Shown here in pieces: positions 16,247 through 24,240 of a DNA stretch of 64,000 nucleotides. Below the pieces are notes generated by a model that saw only the letters and a program-made list of their open reading frames with translations, was not told where the DNA came from and ran no database searches. The stretch covers positions 158,121 through 222,120 of the forward strand of contig NZ_CALTTY010000001.1 in assembly GCF_943912385.1 (NCBI RefSeq), in the 5' to 3' direction. The position numbers were made by a program, and so were the translations under genes. The first letter of the stretch is position 1, and the number at the start of each line of letters is the position of its first letter. This DNA is from an uncultured Anaerococcus sp. GTDB lineage: Bacteria > Bacillota > Clostridia > Tissierellales > Peptoniphilaceae.

Positions 16247-16291
16247 AAAAATCCTCTCGTTTTGGTAAAAGTTCAAATGAGAGGATTTTTC
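16247..16291. terminator. Bidirectional terminator between femX and tpx
   Basis: AAAAATCCTCTC pairs with GAGAGGATTTTT around an approximately 20-nt loop that itself can pair (TTTTG/CAAA). A- and T-runs on both sides suit convergent genes. Confidence 0.9.
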
Positions 16292-16293
16292 GT

Positions 16294-16806
16294 TTACTTA
16301 TCTAATTCTTTAGCAATCTTAATAGCATCTTCGTATTCTGGTAGGTCAGTATTTTGCTCTAGATATTCTGCGTACTTAATGGTATTATCTTTATCTAAAA
16401 CAAAGACAGATCGGTTTAGTAATTTTAATTCCTCAATGAGGGTACCATACTTACTTGAAAATTCACTCTGGTTATAATCAGATACAAACTTTACCTTATC
16501 AGTATTTTTAACCCTCTTAAATCTTTGCTGGGCAAATGGAAGGTCATTTGATATACTGATTACTACAACATCATCAGATAAAGATTCAGTTGCCTTTTGG
16601 AACATCTTAGTTTGTAACTCACATACATCAGAATCAAGGGAGGGGACTACAGATAAAATTTTTATTTTACCTTCTTCTTCATCATAGAAGTTGTATGGAG
16701 TTAGATCCATATTATGAGCCTTAAAATCTGGGGCTAAATCACCAACCTTAAGTTCATTTCCTTCTACTGTAATGTCGACAGTACCGAATTTTCCTTTTCT
16801 TGACAT
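16294..16806 (-). CDS. tpx: Thiol peroxidase (1-Cys form)
   Basis: Peroxiredoxin of the Tpx group, 170 residues, reducing hydroperoxides. The peroxidatic Cys62 lies in PSLDSDVCELQT, and ISNDLPFAQQRF follows with the family's NDLPFAQ signature. In E. coli Tpx the resolving cysteine follows directly (RFC). Here the residue is Lys (RFKRV), and Cys62 is the only cysteine in the protein, so it must use an outside thiol partner. AAGGAG precedes the ATG. Confidence 0.92.
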   Translation of the reverse strand: MSRKGKFGTVDITVEGNELKVGDLAPDFKAHNMDLTPYNFYDEEEGKIKILSVVPSLDSDVCELQTKMFQKATESLSDDVVVISISNDLPFAQQRFKRVKNTDKVKFVSDYNQSEFSSKYGTLIEELKLLNRSVFVLDKDNTIKYAEYLEQNTDLPEYEDAIKIAKELDK

Positions 16807-16907
16807 ATTTTCTCCTTACTGTACTTTGTAATAAAACCCTTATTAATATTTTATTACAAAGATAATAAATATCAATATAATTGTAAAAATAAATAAAGTA
16901 GGACTTA

Positions 16908-16936
16908 TTGTAAATTAGGCAAGGATGAGGTATAAT
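16908..16936 (+). promoter_or_regulatory. Promoter of rplY
   Basis: TTGTAA (16908-16913), 17 bp, perfect TATAAT (16931-16936), 29 bp before the start codon. Confidence 0.7.
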
Positions 16937-16965
16937 TAGCTAGTATGAATAAATAAGGAGGCAAA

Positions 16966-17619
16966 ATGGCTAAAATAGTTTTACAAGCAGATAAAAGAAC
17001 AGCTACTGGTAAAAACCAAGTAAAAAAAATTAGAAATAATGAACTAATACCAGGAGTTGTTTATGCTAAAAATCAAGAAAACCTAAATGTTCAATTTACA
17101 GCTAGAGATTTTGAAAAAGTACTTAGACAAGCTGGAACATCTACAATTATTTCATTAGATATCGCTGGTGATGATAAGGAAGTTCTTATCAAGGATTTCG
17201 AAAGTCACCCATACAAAAATCAATTCCTACATGTTGATTTCCAAGCAATCGACCAAAACGAAACAATCAGAGTTACTGTACCAGTAGCCCTAGTAAATAG
17301 AGACGACATGGATGAAGTTGAAGGTGTACTAGTACAAAACCTTGAAACTGTTGACGTTGAATGTCTACCAAGATACATCCCACAAACAGCTGATGTTGAT
17401 GTTAAGGAAATGGAAATTGGTGACAATATGACTATAGCTGACCTTGATATCTTTGCAGATGAAAATATTACTATTCTTGAAGATGAAGATGAAGTAGTAT
17501 GCTCACTACAAGAAGTATCTGAAGAAGAAATCATAGAAGATGAAGAAGCTGAAGAAGCAGATGCAGCAGACGTACCAACAGTTGATGAAACTGAAGAAGA
17601 CGAAGAAGACGCTGAATAA
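16966..17619 (+). CDS. rplY: 50S ribosomal protein L25/general stress protein Ctc
   Basis: 5S rRNA-binding protein of the CTC type, 217 residues. The N-terminal L25 domain (about 1-90) has GKNQVKKIRNNELIPGVVY and HPYKNQFLHVDFQ. The C-terminal beta domain (about 95-185) has VPVALVNRDDMDEVEGVLVQNLETVDVECLP. A very acidic tail (EEEIIEDEEAEEAD...EEDEEDAE) is common in this family. The SD is AAGGAGG. It is monocistronic, between its own promoter and terminator. Confidence 0.95.
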   Translation: MAKIVLQADKRTATGKNQVKKIRNNELIPGVVYAKNQENLNVQFTARDFEKVLRQAGTSTIISLDIAGDDKEVLIKDFESHPYKNQFLHVDFQAIDQNETIRVTVPVALVNRDDMDEVEGVLVQNLETVDVECLPRYIPQTADVDVKEMEIGDNMTIADLDIFADENITILEDEDEVVCSLQEVSEEEIIEDEEAEEADAADVPTVDETEEDEEDAE

Positions 17620-17624
17620 TTTAT

Positions 17625-17660
17625 AAAACCATTGATCTTGTAATGGACAATGGTTTTTTT
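17625..17660 (+). terminator. Terminator after rplY
   Basis: AAAACCATTG pairs with CAATGGTTTT (10 bp), followed by a T-run. Confidence 0.92.
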
Positions 17661-17705
17661 ATTTGTGAATTTTTATCCTGGTAAAATATTTTGTTTATTT
17701 TCCTC

Positions 17706-17735
17706 TAGACTAAAATAAGCCTTTTATAGTATAAT
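17706..17735 (+). promoter_or_regulatory. Promoter of the tmk operon, possibly giving a leaderless mRNA
   Basis: TAGACT (17706-17711), 18 bp, perfect TATAAT (17730-17735). The tmk ATG begins at 17742, 6-7 bp after the -10, so the predicted +1 coincides with the start codon. No Shine-Dalgarno sequence is present between them. Confidence 0.5.
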
Positions 17736-17741
17736 ATACAT

Positions 17742-18365
17742 ATGAACGGTAAATTTATAGTTTTTGAAGGGCCAGATGGGTCCGGCAAAACAACAATAAT
17801 AAACAAAGTAAAAGAGAAACTAGAAGAAAATAATTACCCCATAAGCTATTATAGGGAGCCAGGTGGTACTTATATTTCAGAAAAAATTAGGTCAATTATT
17901 ATAGATAATGACAACCACATGATGGATGCCAAGACAGAAGCCCTTTTGTTTGCCTCATCCAGGGCCCAGCTTGTTGCCGAAAAAATTTTACCAGATCTAA
18001 AAGAAGGTAAAATTGTAATTTGTGATCGCTTCGTCATGTCATCCCTTCTCTACCAAGGACTTGGTAGAAGATTGGGTATAGATAATATAAAAAATCTAAA
18101 TGACTTTGCAACAGAAGGTTTAAAGGCTGATTTGACCTTATTTTTTAATATAGACTACAAGACAGCCCTAGAAAGAAAAAGAGCAAATTTCTCACCTGAT
18201 AGGTTAGAAAACGAAGATTTTTCCTTCCATAAAGAAATTTTTGATGGCTATCTAAAAATGGCCGAACTTTATAAGGATGAAATAAAAAAAGTCGATGCTA
18301 ATAAATCTATAGAGGATTTAACTAGGGATGTTTTAGAGATTATAAATTCATTATTGGAGGACTAG
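17742..18365 (+). CDS. tmk: Thymidylate kinase
   Basis: Phosphorylates dTMP to dTDP. The 207-residue protein has the P-loop FEGPDGSGKTT (about 6-16), the DR motif in VICDRFVMSSLLYQG, the REPGGT substrate segment and a LID region with RKRANFSPDRLENE. It opens the tmk-darA-holB-ricT operon, a common Bacillota arrangement. The start has no ribosome-binding site and a -10 box immediately upstream. Confidence 0.97.
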   Translation: MNGKFIVFEGPDGSGKTTIINKVKEKLEENNYPISYYREPGGTYISEKIRSIIIDNDNHMMDAKTEALLFASSRAQLVAEKILPDLKEGKIVICDRFVMSSLLYQGLGRRLGIDNIKNLNDFATEGLKADLTLFFNIDYKTALERKRANFSPDRLENEDFSFHKEIFDGYLKMAELYKDEIKKVDANKSIEDLTRDVLEIINSLLED

Positions 18366-18366
18366 G

Positions 18367-18696
18367 ATGAAATTATTAGTTGCTATAGTGCAAGATGCAG
18401 ATGTTAATTTCCTAATTGATGCCCTAACAGAAAAAGGCTATAGGGTCACCAAACTTTCAACTACGGGTGGATTTCTCAAAAAAGGAAATACTACTCTTTT
18501 AATCGGTGTTGAAGAAGAAAAACTTGACGAAGCCCTAGGTATTATTGAAAAAAATTGCAAGAAGAGAAATACCACAACAACAATAATAAACCCAACTGGA
18601 GAAAGCTCACTAATAAGCTCAACCGTACCTATAGAAATAAGTGTGGGTGGAGCTATAATATTTATTATTGATGTAGAACAATATATCCAACTATGA
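18367..18696 (+). CDS. darA: Cyclic di-AMP receptor, PII-like (DarA/PstA)
   Basis: A small PII-like signalling protein, 109 residues, binding c-di-AMP as a trimer. The family signature is clear: MKLLVAIVQDADVNFLIDALTEKG, then KLSTTGGFLKKGNTTLLIGV, and a C-terminal GGAIIFIIDVEQY. It is placed between tmk and holB as in many Bacillota. The output partner is unknown in the family. It overlaps holB by ATGA. Confidence 0.95.
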   Translation: MKLLVAIVQDADVNFLIDALTEKGYRVTKLSTTGGFLKKGNTTLLIGVEEEKLDEALGIIEKNCKKRNTTTTIINPTGESSLISSTVPIEISVGGAIIFIIDVEQYIQL

Positions 18697-19484
18697 GTCT
18701 TTTAGAAAGGCAGCTAGAAAATAAAACTCTCTCAAATGCATATATTATTGAAAGTGAAGACTTAGCCTACAACTTAGCCTATGCTAAGGATTTTTCTAAA
18801 AAAGTCTTTAGGTCTTTTAATGTATCAGATAATATATATAATAATCCTGATTTTGAAATTATAGATAAGGATACTATAGATATAGGGACTGTAAGAAACC
18901 TATTAAAAGACCTGGTAATAAGACCAATTAATAATAAAATTAAGATTTATATAATAAATAATGCTCAAAATATGAGAATAGAGGCAGCCAATGCAATGCT
19001 TAAAAGTCTCGAAGAATTAAAATCCTATTCTCTTTTAATATTTACAACGGATAACAAGGGTAAAATGCTTGAGACAATTAGGTCTAGGTGTCAGGTAATT
19101 TCTTTAGATAGTAAAAATTCTAATCTAGATATTGATGTAGAAAGACTTTTAGAGATTTTTACTGAGGTCTATGAGGGAGATTTATCAACTTTTTATAAGG
19201 AAAAAGATTTTTTAAATTCATTTAAAGAGGAAAAAAATAATCTAGTAGCTGGTCTTATAAAAATCTTTTCTGATATTCTTAGTTATAAATATTTAGATAT
19301 AGATGATACGACTAGCTATTATTATAATATAGAAAGATTAAAGGCTATGAAGCTTGATCAAATAGAAAGACTCTTAAATAAGTTAGAAAAGATATCTAGA
19401 TCTTATAAAAATAACATCAATTATGAATTAAGTGTAGAGAATATATTTTTTAATATATATAAAGAAGGTAGGAACGGTAAATGA
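18693..19484 (+). CDS. holB: DNA polymerase III delta' subunit
   Basis: A clamp-loader component without ATPase activity. The 263-residue protein is shorter than usual (about 320). The AAA+ core shows DIGTVRNLLKDLVIRP, KIYIINNAQNMRIEAANAMLKSLEE (sensor and Walker-B-like region) and FTTDNKGKMLETIRSRCQVI (SRC motif). The N-terminal P-loop and zinc-cysteine region are missing or reduced. It is translationally coupled on both sides (ATGA overlaps with darA and ricT). Confidence 0.88.
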   Translation: MSLLERQLENKTLSNAYIIESEDLAYNLAYAKDFSKKVFRSFNVSDNIYNNPDFEIIDKDTIDIGTVRNLLKDLVIRPINNKIKIYIINNAQNMRIEAANAMLKSLEELKSYSLLIFTTDNKGKMLETIRSRCQVISLDSKNSNLDIDVERLLEIFTEVYEGDLSTFYKEKDFLNSFKEEKNNLVAGLIKIFSDILSYKYLDIDDTTSYYYNIERLKAMKLDQIERLLNKLEKISRSYKNNINYELSVENIFFNIYKEGRNGK

Positions 19485-20290
19485 ATGTAGTCGGAATAAG
19501 GTTTAAGGAGGCTGGAAAAATTTATTATTTTTCCTCAAATAACTTAGATCTTAATTTTAAGGACAGGGTAATTGTAGAAAGTGCAAATGGTGTAGACCTT
19601 GCAGAAGTTGCCCTGAAAAATATAGAAATAGATAAAGATAAGTTTGATAAGCCTCTGTCAAATGTTATAAGAAAAGCAAATGACAGGGACTTAGAGGTAT
19701 ATATAAAAAACCAAATAGATGCAAAGAAAGCTATAAAAACTGCCCAAGAAAAAGCAGATTTTTATAGGCTTAAGATGAAGTTTGTAGATAGTGAATATAG
19801 CTTTGATAGGTCCAAGATAACCTTTTATTTTACAGCTGAAAATAGGGTGGATTTTAGAACCCTTGTCAAGGACCTGGCATCTTTATATAGAAATAGGATT
19901 GAATTAAGGCAGATAGGGGTCAGAGATCATGCCAAGCTTAAAGATTTCTATGGATGCTGTGGTCAAAAGTCTTGTTGCTCAAGATTTATGACAGACTTTA
20001 CCCCCCTGTCTATAAAAATGGCTAAAGACCAGGGGATTACCCTAGATCCTGCTAAAATTTCTGGTGTATGCGGTAGATTAATGTGTTGTTTATCATTTGA
20101 GGAAGATAATTATGTAAAAGCAAAAAAAGCCATGCCCAAACCAGGAACTAAGGTTGAAACAGAAGATGGTAGGGGAATAGTTCTTTCAAATGATTATGTA
20201 AAGGAAGTATCTAAAATCAGAGTAAAAACTATAGATGACGATGAATTAGAGGGATTTTACAAGTTAAAAGATCTTAAGAAATGTAAGTGA
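19481..20290 (+). CDS. ricT: PSP1-domain protein RicT (YaaT)
   Basis: 269 residues. The central domain has the Cys-rich signature of the family: DFYGCCGQKSCCSRF and GVCGRLMCCLSFE. These are the ligands for the [4Fe-4S] clusters of the RicAFT complex. In B. subtilis this complex promotes RNase Y-dependent mRNA maturation. RicA and RicF are not encoded nearby. It is the last gene of the tmk operon. Confidence 0.92.
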   Translation: MNVVGIRFKEAGKIYYFSSNNLDLNFKDRVIVESANGVDLAEVALKNIEIDKDKFDKPLSNVIRKANDRDLEVYIKNQIDAKKAIKTAQEKADFYRLKMKFVDSEYSFDRSKITFYFTAENRVDFRTLVKDLASLYRNRIELRQIGVRDHAKLKDFYGCCGQKSCCSRFMTDFTPLSIKMAKDQGITLDPAKISGVCGRLMCCLSFEEDNYVKAKKAMPKPGTKVETEDGRGIVLSNDYVKEVSKIRVKTIDDDELEGFYKLKDLKKCK

Positions 20291-20355
20291 TAACTATTAT
20301 CAAGCTGTATAAATAATCATAAATTATAGTAATCGAGTATAAAACTATAAAATAT

Positions 20356-20384
20356 TTGACAAATAATGAATAAGGTTGTATACT
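20356..20384 (+). promoter_or_regulatory. Promoter of the ferredoxin gene
   Basis: Perfect TTGACA (20356-20361), 17 bp, TATACT (20379-20384), followed by a 29-bp leader with AGGAGG. Confidence 0.75.
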
Positions 20385-20412
20385 ATAATCATAACAAACA
20401 AGGAGGAAAATT

Positions 20413-20586
20413 ATGGCATATAGAATAGATGAAAATACTTGTATTTCTTGTGGAGCATGCGAAGGTGAATGCCCAGTAGGAGCAATCTCACAAGGTGATG
20501 CTGCTTACGAAATTGACGCAGATGCTTGTATTGATTGTGGTGCTTGCGCAGCAGTTTGCCCAGTAGAAGCAATCGACCAAGAATAA
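20413..20586 (+). CDS. 2[4Fe-4S] ferredoxin
   Basis: A 57-residue clostridial-type ferredoxin, a low-potential electron carrier for anaerobic metabolism. Two CxxCxxCxxxCP motifs are complete: CISCGACEGECP (residues 10-21) and CIDCGACAAVCP (39-50). The protein is acidic throughout and shows internal two-fold symmetry. AGGAGG lies 7 bp before the ATG. A strong promoter and terminator suggest an abundant single-gene transcript. Confidence 0.97.
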   Translation: MAYRIDENTCISCGACEGECPVGAISQGDAAYEIDADACIDCGACAAVCPVEAIDQE

Positions 20587-20623
20587 TTAAAGTACATAAA
20601 ATAAAAGACCACTAGGTCTTAGG

Positions 20624-20665
20624 ACACCGATGGATTTAACTCAGGTTAGATTGATCGGTGTTTTT
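20624..20665 (+). terminator. Terminator after the ferredoxin gene
   Basis: ACACCGAT pairs with ATCGGTGT, and TTTT follows. The 280 bp to the next gene contain one further small hairpin (AGGAAAT/ATTTCCT, 20829-20851) and no gene I can recognise. Confidence 0.8.
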
Positions 20666-20944
20666 AATTTAAGACTCTTTATTATTAATTGTAAGGGCTT
20701 AGTTTTAAAGTAATATTGTTTAGTAGATGTCATTATATTAAAAATAGAAAGATTAAATTTTATTATTTGAATTGACCTCGACTATATAAGTCTTAGTTAA
20801 ATTTTTCAAGTAAAGGATAATCTAGTCTAGGAAATCAAACTAATATTTCCTTTCTTCTAGGGTATAGTATGGATATGTGATAATTCCGGTAAATCTACAT
20901 ACTGTTCTATAAGGAGAAATTGATATAATTATAGGAGATAAACT

Positions 20945-22114
20945 ATGGACTACCAATATATAATAAATCAAATCTACAACTTAATAACGGATAATCAATT
21001 TTTAGGTTTTGCTATAGGGATTTTTCTTGTTATGGTTTTATTTTTTATTATATCAAAGACCTTTAGAAAATCTGGTCTCTTTCTTTTAGCTACTACTTTT
21101 CTAATTGATTACTCAATCAAATCTTTGCCCTTTGATATTTATGGCTATTACCCACAAGTTCAAATGGCAATCCTAGTTCTATATGGTCTAGGTGCCTTAA
21201 ACTTTTTAATTAGGGTAGTGATTATGCTTGTTAAGATCAAAAAGAAACTAAAGGATGAAAAAGAAAAATCAAGCCTAAATAACTTTTTTAAGTTTACTGG
21301 TTGTAGACCATTTTTTCTTATGTTAATTATTAACCTTGTAAACTATAATAATTTTATTCCAAAAAATATATTAAGTCTTCTTACAAGTCTTTCTTTCCTT
21401 TATATGGCTTTTAGGACTCTTTATTCAACCTACCTATACCTAAGTGAAAAGGAATCCATTACCATTAAGGATGATATGAATTTTGAAGATATAAAGGCTT
21501 ACCTGGATGATGAAAGACCTAGAAAGACAAGGGAAAATCAAAATAAGGGTAGGATAGTTAAAAAAAATACTCGATCTGATAGTAAAGAAGAGATAGATTT
21601 TGATAATAAGGCTAAGGAAAAACAAAACATAGCTGGACCGATTTCAATATCTGAGATTAATAAAGAAGCTAAAAGTGAAGAAATATTTAAAAATATTAAG
21701 GAAGATATATTAGATAACGAGGTAATAAGCTTTATTGAAAAATCAAACCCTAATTTTACAGAAGTATCAATCACAAATTTAAAATCTAAAGAAGTACATG
21801 TCTATACTAGTGAAAAAGCCCACTTCAGTATAGAAGAAGACGATGAATACAAGGTGAGACTAAAATTTGATGAAATAAATGATTATGATTATGGAAGGTT
21901 TATGGACCTTATAATAGCCTACGGGGTTGAAAAAGAAGGATACAAGTTTGAACTAAGAGTAACTTCAAAAATTAACCAGGACTTTAAATTAGTCTTCTTT
22001 GATCCTAGCCAAATAAAAGGCATAGGAAATGATGAAAGTTATAACCCGTCTGGTAGGGAAATTGTTATGAACTTTCCCAAATATAAGATTAATCTAATTA
22101 AGGGAAATTATTAA
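20945..22114 (+). CDS. Membrane protein of unknown function
   Basis: 389 residues, not recognised. The N-terminal half has about five hydrophobic segments (near 18-38, 44-62, 70-95, 117-135 and 138-160). A basic, low-complexity linker follows (KTRENQNKGRIVKKNTRSDSKE, about 195-220). The C-terminal cytosolic domain (about 240-389) is mixed alpha/beta with alternating charged strands (VSITNLKSKEVHVYTSEKAHFSI, YKVRLKFDEIND, YKFELRVTSKI). It is probably co-transcribed with tex, 32 bp downstream. GGAGATAAACT precedes the ATG. Confidence 0.6.
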   Translation: MDYQYIINQIYNLITDNQFLGFAIGIFLVMVLFFIISKTFRKSGLFLLATTFLIDYSIKSLPFDIYGYYPQVQMAILVLYGLGALNFLIRVVIMLVKIKKKLKDEKEKSSLNNFFKFTGCRPFFLMLIINLVNYNNFIPKNILSLLTSLSFLYMAFRTLYSTYLYLSEKESITIKDDMNFEDIKAYLDDERPRKTRENQNKGRIVKKNTRSDSKEEIDFDNKAKEKQNIAGPISISEINKEAKSEEIFKNIKEDILDNEVISFIEKSNPNFTEVSITNLKSKEVHVYTSEKAHFSIEEDDEYKVRLKFDEINDYDYGRFMDLIIAYGVEKEGYKFELRVTSKINQDFKLVFFDPSQIKGIGNDESYNPSGREIVMNFPKYKINLIKGNY

Positions 22115-22146
22115 TTTGTACACTTTAAAAAAACACTAAGGAAATT

Positions 22147-24240
22147 ATGAACATATTAAAAACATTATCTAATGAACTGAATATAAATACAGAAAAAGTT
22201 GAAAATGTAGTAAATCTTTTAGATGAAGGCTCGACAGTGGCCTTTATAGCAAGGTATAGAAAGGAGGTTACGGGAAACCTTACTGATATTGAGATAAGAG
22301 AAATAGAAAAAAATCTTTCGAAACTTAGAAATATTGAAAAAAGGCAGGAAGAAATAATAAAGTTAATTGATGAAAAAGGAAAATTAACTGACGAACTTAA
22401 GGGAAAAATCCTATCTACCAATTCCCTAACTATCCTAGAAGATATCTACGCACCCTATAAGTCAAGGAGAAAGACTAGGGCAGATATAGCTAGGGAATTT
22501 AATCTTGGAGATCTTCTTGATAAACTTTTAAGTGAGATAGAAAGCGAAGAAGAAGCAAATGAAGCTGCTAAACCCTACATAACAGAGGGTCTAGAAGATG
22601 AAAATGAAGCCATAGGAAGGTCCCTTGACATCCTAGCAGAAGATATAGCAAATACAATAGATGCTAGAAACATAATAAGGAGAGACGGCCTCTTAAGAGC
22701 AAATCTTACCACAAGTCTTAAGGAAGAAGGGGATAAGCTTTATGAAAATTACCACGATTTTAGAAGAAAGTTAAAGGACCTAAAAAGTTTCCAAATCCTT
22801 GCCATAAATAGGGCTGAGAAAGAAGGAATCCTATCTGCTAAGATAGATTTTTCCGATGAGTATAATAAAAAATTAATATATAGGCTTGTAAGTAAAGACA
22901 GAGATTTTAATACTTACCAAAAAGGTCTAGTAGAAAAAACAATTGATGATGCCTACAAAAGACTTATGCTTCCATCAATTACAACAGAGTTACGAAACAA
23001 ACTTACAGAAGAAGCAAGTGATGAATCAATAAGAGTATTTGGAAACAACTTAAAGCCTTATCTTTTACAAAGACCTATTAAAGGACAGGTAGTGATGGGA
23101 CTAGATCCAGGTTTTAGGACTGGCTGTAAGGTAGCAGTAGTTGATGAGAATGGTAAATTTTTGGATAAGGCTGTTATCTATCCTGTAGAACCTCACAACA
23201 AAGAAAAAGAGGCCATTAGCACCTTAAAGGGTCTAATAGAAAAATATGGTGTAAGCCTAATAGCTCTTGGTAACGCAACAGCATCCAGAGAGACTGAACA
23301 GGTAATAGCTAAGTTAATTAAAGAAGTAGGCGGATTCTCCTATGCCTTAGTAAACGAAGCAGGTGCTAGTGTATATTCTGCATCAAGACTTGGGGAAGAA
23401 GAATTTCCTGATCTTGATGTTACGATCAGAGGGGCAATCTCTATGGCAAGACGAATCCAGGACCCCATGGCTGAGCTTGTAAAGATTGAGCCTAAGCATA
23501 TAGGGATTGGGCAGTACCAGCACGACCTTGATGGAAAAAAACTTGATGAAGAATTATCAAAGGTTGTTGAAGATGCTGTAAATGAGGTAGGTGTTGCAAT
23601 AAATAATGCATCATACAAACTTCTTTCATATGTATCAGGTCTAAACCAGAACCTTGCAAAAAGAATAGAAGAGGACTTTAAGGAAGGTAAGATTAAATAC
23701 AGGAAGGACCTCTTAGAGGTCAAAGGACTAGGGAAGAAGACCTATGAGCTTGCTGCTGGTTTCTTAAGATTTCCATCATCACCTGAAATTCTAGATAATA
23801 CAGCAGTCCATCCAGAATCATATAAGGTTGCAAAAAAAATCCAGGATTTAGACCTTGATAATATAGATATAGAAAAATTAGCCGCTGACCTTGATGTAGG
23901 TATTCTTACCTTAAAGGATATTATTTCAGAACTAAAAAAACCTGGTAGAGACCCTAGGGAAGATAATCCAGAAGTTCTTACAAAAAAAGAAATAATGGGT
24001 ATTGACGACCTAAAGGTCGGCATGGTCTTAAAGGGCAAAGTCAGAAACATTACAGATTTTGGAGCTTTTGTGGATATAGGGGTAGGCATTGATGGACTAG
24101 TTCATGTTTCAGAAATATCAGATAAATTTATCAAAAACCCCCACGACGAATTAATAAATTCCCAAGTAGTTAGTGTTAGAATTATAGAAATAGATAAGAA
24201 AAAAGAAAGAATTGGTCTTTCGATGAGGAGTGTAAGTTAA
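22147..24240 (+). CDS. tex: Tex-family S1 RNA-binding protein
   Basis: 697 residues, the usual size for Tex, a nucleic-acid-binding factor linked to transcription and ribosomal stress. Domain order is an N-terminal helical Tex domain, a YqgF/RuvC-like domain (VMGLDPGFRTGCKVAVVD, about 318-335), helix-hairpin-helix (DLLEVKGLGKKTYELAAGFLRF) and a C-terminal S1 domain (LKVGMVLKGKVRNITDFGAFVDIG). The start follows TAAGGAAATT. Its stop overlaps the proS ATG by 1 bp. Confidence 0.95.
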   Translation: MNILKTLSNELNINTEKVENVVNLLDEGSTVAFIARYRKEVTGNLTDIEIREIEKNLSKLRNIEKRQEEIIKLIDEKGKLTDELKGKILSTNSLTILEDIYAPYKSRRKTRADIAREFNLGDLLDKLLSEIESEEEANEAAKPYITEGLEDENEAIGRSLDILAEDIANTIDARNIIRRDGLLRANLTTSLKEEGDKLYENYHDFRRKLKDLKSFQILAINRAEKEGILSAKIDFSDEYNKKLIYRLVSKDRDFNTYQKGLVEKTIDDAYKRLMLPSITTELRNKLTEEASDESIRVFGNNLKPYLLQRPIKGQVVMGLDPGFRTGCKVAVVDENGKFLDKAVIYPVEPHNKEKEAISTLKGLIEKYGVSLIALGNATASRETEQVIAKLIKEVGGFSYALVNEAGASVYSASRLGEEEFPDLDVTIRGAISMARRIQDPMAELVKIEPKHIGIGQYQHDLDGKKLDEELSKVVEDAVNEVGVAINNASYKLLSYVSGLNQNLAKRIEEDFKEGKIKYRKDLLEVKGLGKKTYELAAGFLRFPSSPEILDNTAVHPESYKVAKKIQDLDLDNIDIEKLAADLDVGILTLKDIISELKKPGRDPREDNPEVLTKKEIMGIDDLKVGMVLKGKVRNITDFGAFVDIGVGIDGLVHVSEISDKFIKNPHDELINSQVVSVRIIEIDKKKERIGLSMRSVS

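Noticed and set aside
20666..20944. Possible 6S-like or other small RNA after the ferredoxin terminator
   Set aside because: Only a 7-bp hairpin was found and no known RNA motif; too little evidence.
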